Source: Glutamicibacter sp002979865 (lineage in GTDB: Bacteria; Actinomycetota; Actinomycetes; Actinomycetales; Micrococcaceae). From it: a stretch of 64,000 nucleotides of DNA. This document shows positions 51,547-59,726 of the stretch, piece by piece (position 1 is the stretch's first letter; each line of letters starts with the position of its first letter). The DNA lies in the NCBI RefSeq assembly GCF_050030965.1, contig NZ_CP188297.1, positions 1,240,001 through 1,304,000 on the forward strand, written 5' to 3'. A model generated the notes under the pieces. That model was not told where the DNA came from. It searched no databases and saw nothing but the letters and a program-made list of their open reading frames with translations. A program made the translations under genes and the position numbers.

Positions 51547-52641
51547 ATGGCGAAACGCTCTGCCCGGCAAACGAGAATCCAGGCCTTTGACCCCGAGCAG
51601 CACCCGGCGCAACTACGGCATCTGGGTTCCATATCAGGTCCGTGGGAAAGTCTCATGGCAACGGTCAACGCTCGGCTGCTCACGATACAGTCATCAGATG
51701 CCACCATACTCGGTGCCGCATTGCTTACCGCCCGTTCGGCGACTGCATACGTGAAGATCTCTGGGGTTCTTGCCCGCGACACAGCTGCATATGAAGAGCT
51801 CGTCCGTGCGGTGCTGGACTATGCCAGGGAAAAAGATCTGGCCTGCGTGAAATGGGAAAGCTGGTCGGGAGAACCGTGGCTAGCAGACCTGGCTGAACAA
51901 ATGGGTTTCCAGTCGTTGCCTGCTCCACGCTTCACCACAGATGCTTCGGTATCGATTCCAAAATTCGGCTATGTGCACTGGTCACATCCAGCCCGATATC
52001 TGCGTACCTCGCACTACCAGCAAAGCGAGAACTTCACCTGCGCGGCGGTTTCCGCGCTGGCCGCGCACGGGGAAACGATGAGCATTGCAACGATGGATCG
52101 CCTACGTACCGCCGAGTTGTTACTGTGGCGTCAAGCGACTAATTTCATGGCTTGCGAACCCGTGGGGCTCGGGCTGGCCATCGCTGAGCGCTGGCCAGCA
52201 AGCTCAGTTCAGGTGTCTTTGGATACCGATAAGCCAGTAATCGTCGACTATTATCCCGAGGTTGAACGTGGTTGGCGGGGCATCTTGCAGGCTGACTCGC
52301 GCCGCCGTGCAGAAGCTACCGGGTTGCCGGTGACCTCTATGCGTATGGAAATCTCACAGATTCACAAAGTATTAAGTCAGGGTGCCCGCGTCTTGTTGCT
52401 GGTGTCATTGCAGCAGATGCTCGGCTACGATGTTCCGCACTGGCTACTCTGCCATGGAACGGCTGGTTCCACGGAACGTCCCGTCATTCTCATCGAGGAC
52501 TCTTGGGTCGATGTTAGTAGCGGGGAGAGCTGGGTGGATGCTACCTGCCTACCGATAGCTTTCCAGCAACTAGAAGCAATGTCTTGTCTCGAGTCAGATG
52601 GCTATCGAGCTGCGCTAATTCTGACTGAGAGTGCTCAGTAA
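51547..52641 (+). CDS. Acetyltransferase-like/peptidase C39-like two-domain protein
   Basis: 364 residues. Residues about 45-130 resemble a GNAT fold (AYEELVRAVLDYAREKDLAC and LADLAEQMGFQSLPAPRF). Residues about 155-345 look like a C39-like (DUF3335) cysteine peptidase: the HYQQSENFTCAAVSALAAHG motif gives the oxyanion Gln and nucleophile Cys, VPHWLLCHG a candidate His, and ILIEDSW a candidate Asp. No signal peptide is seen, so it is cytoplasmic. It lies 57 bases after the siderophore permease in the same direction. Its role is unknown; processing or modifying a peptide or siderophore is possible. Confidence 0.7.
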   Translation: MAKRSARQTRIQAFDPEQHPAQLRHLGSISGPWESLMATVNARLLTIQSSDATILGAALLTARSATAYVKISGVLARDTAAYEELVRAVLDYAREKDLACVKWESWSGEPWLADLAEQMGFQSLPAPRFTTDASVSIPKFGYVHWSHPARYLRTSHYQQSENFTCAAVSALAAHGETMSIATMDRLRTAELLLWRQATNFMACEPVGLGLAIAERWPASSVQVSLDTDKPVIVDYYPEVERGWRGILQADSRRRAEATGLPVTSMRMEISQIHKVLSQGARVLLLVSLQQMLGYDVPHWLLCHGTAGSTERPVILIEDSWVDVSSGESWVDATCLPIAFQQLEAMSCLESDGYRAALILTESAQ

Positions 52642-52882
52642 TCACCAATCAAGTTCGTCAATGACAAAAGAATTCGACACCCATCCAGAGACATATTGCA
52701 ACTCCATGGTTGCGAGAAGTCTCGCCGGGCACCGCTCCCCAGCCGAGAATCCTTGAGAACTCACTAGTCCTAGAATCTCCCAACTATGTGTCGCACTAAT
52801 ATCGTTGGATCATGCGGGCCCTATTAGTCGCGAGAGGCTTTTCAAGGACTCCATAACCAGTCTCTTCGGATCCCCTCGCGGA

Positions 52883-53275
52883 TCAATCAAGGCTAAGGCC
52901 GCCGATCGCCAAGTCCAGGGCTTCCTCGTCATTCGATTCCGCTGCGATGACCACTGGATTCATCACGAGCTATTCGGTGCTCTGGTAGGCCGGCCCGAAT
53001 TCGATACAGCCCTCGACGCGATACTTCCCCGATGCTACTCCGGTGATCATGTACTTGGTTTGGGAGGAACGCTCGAACTAGATAACAATCGAACTCTCCG
53101 ACGAAGTTCGCGAATACAACCTCGAGCTGCGGGCCTCTGGCTTCGACGGCAGTGACGCCGATCCGAGATTGCCGGTGGGCCCCATGGTTTTCACCGTCAT
53201 GGTAAATTCGACCCCAATGCAACTAGGAAGCCTGCAAGAACGCAATAACGAATCCATCGCCAAATGCCAATCCAA
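52883..53275 (-). pseudogene. Unrecognised frame interrupted by two in-frame TAG codons
   Basis: One minus-strand frame runs from ATG 53275 to TGA at 52883 and is broken only by TAG at 53078 and at 52970. The pieces read coherently: EARSSRLYSRTSSESSIVI, then KYMITGVASGKYRVEGCIEF, then LVMNPVVIAAESNDEEALDL. No family is recognised. No suppressor tRNA is visible nearby, so gene decay is the simplest reading. Confidence 0.4.
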
Positions 53276-53735
53276 CGGAAAGACTTTAACAGACGCCCAC
53301 TAGTGCAAATATCAGAGCTGACCTCAGATCGCCCCCATGCTGTTCCGGTCGAAGTTATACCTTGGCAGAGTAACATCCGAGGAGAAAAGGAATGCACAAA
53401 GGGCTGTTGCATTTCAGCCAACTCGACCGAACGCATTCAAGCGCGGAGAGTGGCATGGCTTGATCCAGGCACGTCGTCCTGACGCAACTCATTCGCCCAG
53501 CAACCTATGATTCCTGTCGAATTCATGAACTGCCCGCCCTGGTTCCTGGCCGTACAGACGTCTTGCTCATTAGCTGGGTTTCCAGTCAACTGAGGCCGCA
53601 CAGATGGCGATTTCAGGAGGACAGAATCAAGTCGCACGCTGCTTGGGTTGCGCGTATCCCCCACCGTTGATTCTGCATAACCCCTAGCAAACCCACTCAA
53701 AACCAACTAAAGCCAAATATTCCCCGGATTTTCAC
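53276..53735. other. Gene-free stretch before the fructose operon
   Basis: No convincing gene, repeat or RNA is seen on either strand. The composition is more AT-rich than the flanks, continuing the island that starts near 44.2 kb. Confidence 0.4.
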
Positions 53736-53789
53736 TTGACGATGCCACACAATCGGGCATAAAGTCATGGAAACACAGATCAATGTGTT
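53736..53789 (+). promoter_or_regulatory. Promoter and operator of the fructose operon
   Basis: TTGACG (53736-53741), an 18-base spacer and TAAAGT (53760-53765) form a promoter. Just downstream the arms AACACA (53772-53777) and TGTGTT (53784-53789) form a perfect inverted repeat, well placed for repression by FruR. Confidence 0.6.
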
Positions 53790-53818
53790 GCAGGTCATGA
53801 GGAATTGCGGAGGCAAGA

Positions 53819-54595
53819 ATGTTCGCCGAAGAACGACACCGGCTGATCGTTGAGCAGCTGGAAGCTGACGGGAAAGTAACCGTCGCCCAGCTCGCGCAGC
53901 GCTTCGATATCACCCGGGAAACCGTGCGGCGGGATCTGGCCCAGCTGGAATCCGAGAACTACCTGCGCCGCGTCCACGGCGGAGCGGTCACCATCACCGA
54001 AGCCAGCACCCGCGAGGAAAGCTACGTGGTGCGCACCGCCATCCATTCCGAGTCCAAGGCCCGCATCGCCCAGCGCGCCCTGAGCCTGCTGCCGGTCTCC
54101 GATGCCTCGGTCATCATCGACGCGGGAACCACCACGGAAATCCTGGCCGAACGCATGCTCAAGAGCACCGCGGGCACCGGACTGGTGGTTATCACCCACG
54201 CCCTGCCCATTGCCTCGGTGCTGGTCCACAGCCCGGATGTCGCCTTGGAGCTGATCGGCGGGCGGGTCCGCGGCATCACCGGCGCCTCCAGCGGAGCCCG
54301 CACCGTGCAGGAGTATTCCCAGTACCGGGCCGACATCGCCTTCATCGGCACCAACGGGCTGCATGCAGGATTCGGCCTGAGCACCCCGGACCCGCTGGAA
54401 GCTGCCGTCAAGCGCGCCCTGGTCGCCAGTGCCCGCCGCGTGGTGCTGCTGGCCGACGGATCCAAATTCGACCAGGAAACCCTGGTCTGCTTCGCCCGGC
54501 TCGAAGACATCGACACCCTGGTCACCGACCAGCAACCCGGCACTGAACTTGCCGCTGCGCTGGAAGCGGCGGATGTCGAGGTGGTGATCGCATGA
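53819..54595 (+). CDS. fruR: DeoR/GlpR-family regulator of the fructose operon
   Basis: 258 residues. The N-terminal DeoR helix-turn-helix is VTVAQLAQRFDITRETVRRD followed by YLRRVHGGAV; the sugar-phosphate-binding part has IIDAGTTTEILAE, FIGTNGLHAGFGLSTPDPLE and VVLLADGSKFDQET. It should repress the operon and release on binding fructose 1-phosphate. The stop overlaps the fruK start (ATGA). Confidence 0.88.
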   Translation: MFAEERHRLIVEQLEADGKVTVAQLAQRFDITRETVRRDLAQLESENYLRRVHGGAVTITEASTREESYVVRTAIHSESKARIAQRALSLLPVSDASVIIDAGTTTEILAERMLKSTAGTGLVVITHALPIASVLVHSPDVALELIGGRVRGITGASSGARTVQEYSQYRADIAFIGTNGLHAGFGLSTPDPLEAAVKRALVASARRVVLLADGSKFDQETLVCFARLEDIDTLVTDQQPGTELAAALEAADVEVVIA

Positions 54596-55572
54596 TTATC
54601 ACGCTGACCGTCAACCCGGCGCTGGACAAGACCATCGAGCTAGGCGCGCCACTGGCCCCCGGCGCCGTGCAGCGCGCGGCTTCCAGCCACGTCCAGGCGG
54701 CAGGCAAGGGAGTGAACGTCTCGCGCGCCATTGCCGCGGCCGGTGTTCCCACCCTGGCAGTGCTGCCCGGAGCCGGCACCGACCCGCTGATTACCGCGCT
54801 GTCCCGCGACCAGCTGGCGCACCGGAACCTGCCGATCACCGAAGCGCTGCGCACCAACACCACCCTGACCGATCCCGATGGCACCACCACCAAGATCAAT
54901 GAGCCAGGCCCTACCCTGGACGCGCAGCAGCTGGCCGATCTCGGCGACCTGGTCGCCGAGGCCGCCGCCGGCGCCAGCTGGATGGTGATGGCCGGTTCGC
55001 TGCCGCCGGGAGTTCCTGCCAGCTTCTATGCGCAGCTGACCGCAAAGCTGAGGGCGGCCCTGGGCGGGAAGTGCCCGAAGATCGCCGTGGACACCTCCGG
55101 CGCACCGCTTCTGGAGCTCTTCGCCCACAGCCAGCAGCACATCCCGGATCTGGTCAAGCCCAATGCCGAGGAGTTGGCGCAGCTGGCGGGCGGCTACGGC
55201 GAGGCGGCACTGGAAGGCTCCCGCGAGCTGGCCACCGGCTGCGCGCAGCAGCTGCTGGACCGAGGCGTCGGCGCGGTACTGGCCACCCTCGGGGCGCAGG
55301 GCGCACTGCTGGTCACCAAGGCCGGTGTCTGGCACGGATCGCACACCCCGATCACCCCGCGCAGCACCGTGGGGGCTGGCGATTCCTCGCTGGCCGGCTA
55401 CCTGCTGGCCGATGCTGCAGGGGCCAGCGCCCCTGAACGGCTGCGCAATGCCGTCGCCTACGGGGCCGCCGCCACGCAGCTGCCCGGCTCCACCATCCCG
55501 ACCCAATCCGATCTCACCGTTGGCGCCGTCACCGTCCACGAACTTACTTCAACGCAAGGAACCGAGTCATGA
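54592..55572 (+). CDS. fruK: 1-Phosphofructokinase
   Basis: 326 residues of the PfkB family. The N-terminal ITLTVNPALDKTIEL, VQAAGKGVNVSRAIAAAGVP and the C-terminal GAGDSSLAGYLLADAAGA with the catalytic Asp are diagnostic. It phosphorylates fructose 1-phosphate to fructose 1,6-bisphosphate. Overlaps of 4 bases on both sides couple it to fruR and fruA. Confidence 0.92.
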   Translation: MIITLTVNPALDKTIELGAPLAPGAVQRAASSHVQAAGKGVNVSRAIAAAGVPTLAVLPGAGTDPLITALSRDQLAHRNLPITEALRTNTTLTDPDGTTTKINEPGPTLDAQQLADLGDLVAEAAAGASWMVMAGSLPPGVPASFYAQLTAKLRAALGGKCPKIAVDTSGAPLLELFAHSQQHIPDLVKPNAEELAQLAGGYGEAALEGSRELATGCAQQLLDRGVGAVLATLGAQGALLVTKAGVWHGSHTPITPRSTVGAGDSSLAGYLLADAAGASAPERLRNAVAYGAAATQLPGSTIPTQSDLTVGAVTVHELTSTQGTES

Positions 55573-57587
55573 GTGAACTAATCACTGCAGAGCTCGTGCT
55601 GCTCGATGCCGACCTTGGCAACAGCACGAGCGAGGTCATCGAGAAGCTGGCCCTGCTGGTGGCCAACCAGGGGCGCGCCACCGACGCCGCCGCCCTGGCC
55701 GCCGATGCCAAGGCCCGCGAAGCCAAGACCGCTACCGGGGTGCCCGGAGGCATCGCCATCCCGCACTGCCGTTCGGCTGCGGTGACCGAGCCGACCCTGG
55801 CCATGGCCCGCCTGGAACCGACGGTGGACTTCGGCGCCAAGGACGGCGAAGCCGACCTGGTGTTCTTCATTGCCGCCCCCGATGGCGCCGACCAGGCCCA
55901 CCTCAAGCTGCTCTCCAAGCTCGCCCGCGCCCTGGTGAAGAAGTCCTTTACCGCCTCCCTGCGGGCAGCAGCCAGTGAAGCCGAGATCGTGGAACTGGTG
56001 CGCGCGGTGGTTTCCGATGCTCCGGCCGCGGCTCCTGCCTCCCTTGCTCCGGCCGCCCCCAAGAAGAAGTCGATCGTCGCGGTCACCGCCTGCCCCACCG
56101 GCATCGCCCACACCTACATGGCCGCCGATTCGCTGGCCCAGACCGCCGAGCAAATGGGTGTCGGCTTCGCGGTGGAAACCCAGGGTTCCTCGGGTTCCAC
56201 CCCGCTGGACCCGGCGGTCATCGAAGCCGCCGACGCCGTGATTTTCGCGGTAGACGTCGATGTGCGCGACCGCGGCCGCTTCGCCGGCAAGCCGGTGATC
56301 CAGGTTCCGGTCAAGCGCGGCATCGACGAGCCGAAGAAGCTGATCAATGACGCCATCGCCGCCTCCGAAGATCCCAAGGCGCGCCGCGTTCCCGCCGGTG
56401 CCGCCGCATCCGGCGAGGAATCCGGCGGCAGCGAATCCTTCGGCGCAGGCCTGAAGCGCGCGCTGCTCACCGGCGTCTCCTACATGATCCCGTTCGTCGC
56501 CGGCGGCGGCTTGCTCATCGCGCTGGGCTTCCTGCTCGGCGGGTACTCGATCAGCAACGTGGCCGATGGCGTGCTGGGTTCCAGCACCCTGTTCAACTTG
56601 CCAGGTGCCGAGATCATGGCGCAGCTCGATACCCCGTTCGGTCCGCTGGGCGCCTATCTGGGCGCCGTCGCGTTCAAGATCGGTTCCCTGTCCATGTCCT
56701 TCCTGATTCCGGCGCTGGCAGGCTACATCGCCTATGCCTACGCCGACCGTCCGGGCATCGCCCCGGGCTTCACCGCGGGTGCCGTGGCAGGCTTCATGGG
56801 TGCCGGATTCATTGGCGGCATCATTGGCGGACTCATCGCTGGCCTGGCCTGCCGCTGGATCAATTCCTGGACCGTGCCACGCTGGCTGCGCGGGCTGATG
56901 CCAGTGGTCATCGTGCCGTTGCTCGGTTCCATCATCGCTTCGGGCCTGATGTTCCTGTTCCTTGGCGGGCCGATTGCCCAGCTCACCGAAGCCCTCAACG
57001 GCTGGCTGGCGGGCATGTCCGGCACCGCGGCGGCGATCCTCGGCCTGGTCCTGGGCCTGATGATGGCCATCGATTTGGGCGGGCCGATCAACAAGGTCGC
57101 TTATTCCTTCGCGGTAGCCGGCTTGGGCGCCGGTTCGGTGGCCGAGAACCCGGCCCCGCTGATGATCATGGCAGCCGTGATGGCTGCCGGCATGGTTCCG
57201 CCGCTGGCGATGGCCCTGGCCACCGCGGTGTCCCCGAAGCTGTTCACCGGGGCGGAACGCGAAAACGGCAAGGCGGCCTGGCTGCTGGGTGCCGCGTTCA
57301 TCTCCGAAGGCGCCATCCCCTTCGCCGCGGCCGACCCGCTGCGCGTCATCCCGGCCTCCATGGTGGGTGCCGGGGTCACCGGCTCGCTGATCATGAGCTT
57401 CGATGTGCTCTCCCAGGCACCGCATGGCGGCATCTTCGTCTTCTTCGCGATGGACAGCACCTGGCCGATGTTCCTGGTGGCCACCGTGATCGGCACGCTG
57501 GTTTCCGCGGCGCTGGTGATCATCCTGAAGAAATATGTCCGCAAGGCCCCCGCACGGGCCGCTGAAGAGGCAAAGGCCGCAGCATGA
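55569..57587 (+). CDS. fruA: Fructose PTS enzyme IIABC
   Basis: 672 residues in the order IIA-IIB-IIC. IIA (about 1-150) has the phosphorylated His in GGIAIPHCRSAAV. IIB (about 163-260) has the Cys in AVTACPTGIAHTYMAADSL. IIC (about 290-650) is the membrane part with MIPFVAGGGLLIALGFLLGG, GFMGAGFIGGIIGGLIAG and ISEGAIPFAAADPLRVIPAS. It takes up fructose as fructose 1-phosphate. Overlaps fruK and ptsI by 4 bases each. Confidence 0.95.
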   Translation: MSELITAELVLLDADLGNSTSEVIEKLALLVANQGRATDAAALAADAKAREAKTATGVPGGIAIPHCRSAAVTEPTLAMARLEPTVDFGAKDGEADLVFFIAAPDGADQAHLKLLSKLARALVKKSFTASLRAAASEAEIVELVRAVVSDAPAAAPASLAPAAPKKKSIVAVTACPTGIAHTYMAADSLAQTAEQMGVGFAVETQGSSGSTPLDPAVIEAADAVIFAVDVDVRDRGRFAGKPVIQVPVKRGIDEPKKLINDAIAASEDPKARRVPAGAAASGEESGGSESFGAGLKRALLTGVSYMIPFVAGGGLLIALGFLLGGYSISNVADGVLGSSTLFNLPGAEIMAQLDTPFGPLGAYLGAVAFKIGSLSMSFLIPALAGYIAYAYADRPGIAPGFTAGAVAGFMGAGFIGGIIGGLIAGLACRWINSWTVPRWLRGLMPVVIVPLLGSIIASGLMFLFLGGPIAQLTEALNGWLAGMSGTAAAILGLVLGLMMAIDLGGPINKVAYSFAVAGLGAGSVAENPAPLMIMAAVMAAGMVPPLAMALATAVSPKLFTGAERENGKAAWLLGAAFISEGAIPFAAADPLRVIPASMVGAGVTGSLIMSFDVLSQAPHGGIFVFFAMDSTWPMFLVATVIGTLVSAALVIILKKYVRKAPARAAEEAKAAA

Positions 57588-59266
57588 GCCAGAAATTCAC
57601 CGGAGTAGGCGTCAGCGCCGGACGGGTCATCGGATCCGTGCGCCGCATGCCCGACCCCATCCTCCCGCCCGCCGACGGCGCGCCCCTGCCAGCAGGTTCC
57701 AGCGCGGAAGCCGAATCCCTGCGCCTGGCCGAGGCCACGCAGGCGGTCGCCGCGCAGCTCAAGGAACGCGCGGCGCAGGCCACCGGCGATGCCCAAGCCG
57801 TGCTCAAGGCCACCGCGCTGATGGCCAGCGACCGCACGCTGCTCAAGTCGGCCACCAAGCTGGTGGCATCGGGTACCTGCGCCGAATCGGCCATCTGGGA
57901 GGCCGCCGACGCGGTCGCCACGCAGCTGTCGGCGCTCGGCGGCTACATGGCCGAACGCGCCGGGGATGTGCTCGATGTGCGCTCGCGCATCGTCGCCGAG
58001 CTGCGCGGCGTGCCCGCCCCGGGCATCCCGGACTCGGACCAGCCCTTCATCCTCGCCGCGGTGGACCTGGCTCCGGCCGATACCGCGACGCTGGATCCGG
58101 CCAAGGTCCTGGCGCTGGTCACCTCCGATGGCGGGCCGCAATCGCATACCGCCATCATCGCGCGCTCGCTGGGCCTTCCGGCCATCGTGGCCGCTGCCGG
58201 CACCACAGCACTGGCCGACGGGGACCATGTCTTCGTGGACGGCATCGACGGGCTGGTCATCACCGGTCCCGGCGAGGCCGAAGAGCACCTGGCCGCCACC
58301 TACGCCAACCGCGAGGCGCTGCCGGAGTTCTCCGGCACCGGGCAGCTGCGCGACGGGCACCGCGTGCCGCTATTGTCCAATGTCGGCAGCGGCGACGACG
58401 CGCAGCTGGCCGCCGCGGCGGGCGCCGAGGGCGTGGGCCTGCTGCGCACCGAGTTCTGCTTCCTGGGCAAGGACAAGGAGCCCTCCCATGACGAGCAGGT
58501 GGCAGCCTACGGTGCGGTCTTCGCCGCCTTCCCCGGCCGCAAGGTCGTGGTGCGCACCTTGGATGCGGGAGCGGACAAGCCGCTGCCCTTCCTGACCGAT
58601 GCCAGCGAGCCGAATCCGGCCCTCGGCGTGCGCGGCTACCGCACCGACCTGTCCAGCCCGGGCGTGCTCGAACGCCAGCTGCAGGCCATCGCGCAAGCCG
58701 CCGGCGAGCACCAGGCCGAAATCTGGGTGATGGCGCCGATGATTTCCACTGCGTCCGAAGCGCAGGAATTCGCGCAGCTGGCCAAGGCCGCTGGCCTGGC
58801 CACCGCCGGGACCATGATCGAGGTCCCTTCGGCGGCGGTGCTGGCAGGCCAGATCCTGCAGCGCTGCGATTTCGTCTCCATCGGCACCAACGACTTGACC
58901 CAGTACACCATGGCCGCGGACCGCCAGCTCGGTGCCCTGGCCGAGCTCAACGACCCCTGGCAGCCGGCAGTGCTGCACCTGGTGGCCGCCACCGCCGCCG
59001 GTGCGCAGGCGGCCGGCGGCAAACCCGTCGGGGTGTGCGGCGAAGCGGCCGCCGACCCGGCGCTGGCCGTGGTGCTGGTGGGCCTGGGAGTGGACACCCT
59101 GTCCATGAACAAGCGGGCGCTGGCACCGGTTGCCGCGGTGCTGCGCACCGTAGACCTGCCCACTGCGCAGCGCCTGTCCCAGCTGGCCTTGGACGCCGAG
59201 TCGGCCGAGGCGGCACGCACTGCCGTGCGCGCGCAGCTGGGCGAGCTGGACCGATTCGGCCTCTAG
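57584..59266 (+). CDS. ptsI: PTS enzyme I
   Basis: 560 residues. The active His is in TSDGGPQSHTAIIARSLGLP; the C-terminal PEP-binding barrel has EGVGLLRTEFCFLGKDKEPS, VMAPMISTASEAQEFAQLA and DFVSIGTNDLTQYTMAADRQ, and GVCGEAAADPALAVVLVGLG near the end. It passes phosphate from PEP to HPr. Location in the fructose operon suggests that PTS in this organism serves mainly fructose. Confidence 0.95.
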   Translation: MSQKFTGVGVSAGRVIGSVRRMPDPILPPADGAPLPAGSSAEAESLRLAEATQAVAAQLKERAAQATGDAQAVLKATALMASDRTLLKSATKLVASGTCAESAIWEAADAVATQLSALGGYMAERAGDVLDVRSRIVAELRGVPAPGIPDSDQPFILAAVDLAPADTATLDPAKVLALVTSDGGPQSHTAIIARSLGLPAIVAAAGTTALADGDHVFVDGIDGLVITGPGEAEEHLAATYANREALPEFSGTGQLRDGHRVPLLSNVGSGDDAQLAAAAGAEGVGLLRTEFCFLGKDKEPSHDEQVAAYGAVFAAFPGRKVVVRTLDAGADKPLPFLTDASEPNPALGVRGYRTDLSSPGVLERQLQAIAQAAGEHQAEIWVMAPMISTASEAQEFAQLAKAAGLATAGTMIEVPSAAVLAGQILQRCDFVSIGTNDLTQYTMAADRQLGALAELNDPWQPAVLHLVAATAAGAQAAGGKPVGVCGEAAADPALAVVLVGLGVDTLSMNKRALAPVAAVLRTVDLPTAQRLSQLALDAESAEAARTAVRAQLGELDRFGL

Positions 59267-59318
59267 GCCCCCCGAATTTACCGTAATCAACCGTTCAAGA
59301 GATCCTGAAGGAGCCATC

Positions 59319-59597
59319 ATGGCAGAACGTACAGCAATCATCGGCAGCCGCGTCGGCCTGCACGCCCGCCCGGCAGCCATCTTCGCCGAGGCCGCGGCCG
59401 AGGCGCCGGTCGAGGTCACCATCGCCCTTCAGGGCGAGCCTGTGGACGAGGCGCTGGACGCGTCCAGCATCCTCTCGCTGATGGGCCTGGGCGCGGAATA
59501 CGGAACCACCGTAGTGCTGCGTGCCGAGGGCGAAGGAGCCGAAGCTGCCCTGGAGCAGTTGGCGGCCATCCTGGAAACCGACCACGACGCCGAGTAG
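59319..59597 (+). CDS. ptsH: HPr phosphocarrier protein
   Basis: 92 residues. The phosphorylated His lies in RVGLHARPAAIFAEAAAE, and the Ser region is LDASSILSLMGLGAEYGTT, where the first serines align with the regulatory Ser46 area. RBS AAGGAG lies 7 bases upstream. Last gene of the operon before a perfect terminator. Confidence 0.95.
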   Translation: MAERTAIIGSRVGLHARPAAIFAEAAAEAPVEVTIALQGEPVDEALDASSILSLMGLGAEYGTTVVLRAEGEGAEAALEQLAAILETDHDAE

Positions 59598-59609
59598 CAC
59601 GAAGCCGAG

Positions 59610-59655
59610 CTCCGGGGACCACGCGCCATCGCGTGGTCCCCGGAGTTATTTAATT
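59610..59655 (+). terminator. Terminator of the fructose PTS operon
   Basis: Perfect 16-bp stem CTCCGGGGACCACGCG and complement with a four-base loop, followed by TTATTTAATT. Confidence 0.93.
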
Positions 59656-59656
59656 A

Positions 59657-59692
59657 CCATCCACTGATTGACAAAGCTCAATCAGTGGATGG
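59657..59692. promoter_or_regulatory. Perfect 15-bp inverted repeat upstream of the MFS gene
   Basis: CCATCCACTGATTGA (59657-59671) and TCAATCAGTGGATGG (59678-59692) are exact arms with a six-base spacer. The inner TTGA-N6-TCAA is like the sites of ArsR and related winged-helix repressors. It starts just after the upstream terminator and ends 34 bases before the MFS start. Confidence 0.65.
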
Positions 59693-59726
59693 ATGATAGT
59701 TCCTACGCACTACCGCAGGAGCTTCC

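Noticed and set aside
52805..53155. A plus-strand frame of 116 codons
   Set aside because: No ribosome site or family resemblance, and it is antisense to the more protein-like frame with two TAG stops.
53437..53706. Minus-strand frame before the fructose operon
   Set aside because: No ribosome site, odd composition and no family signal; treated as non-coding.
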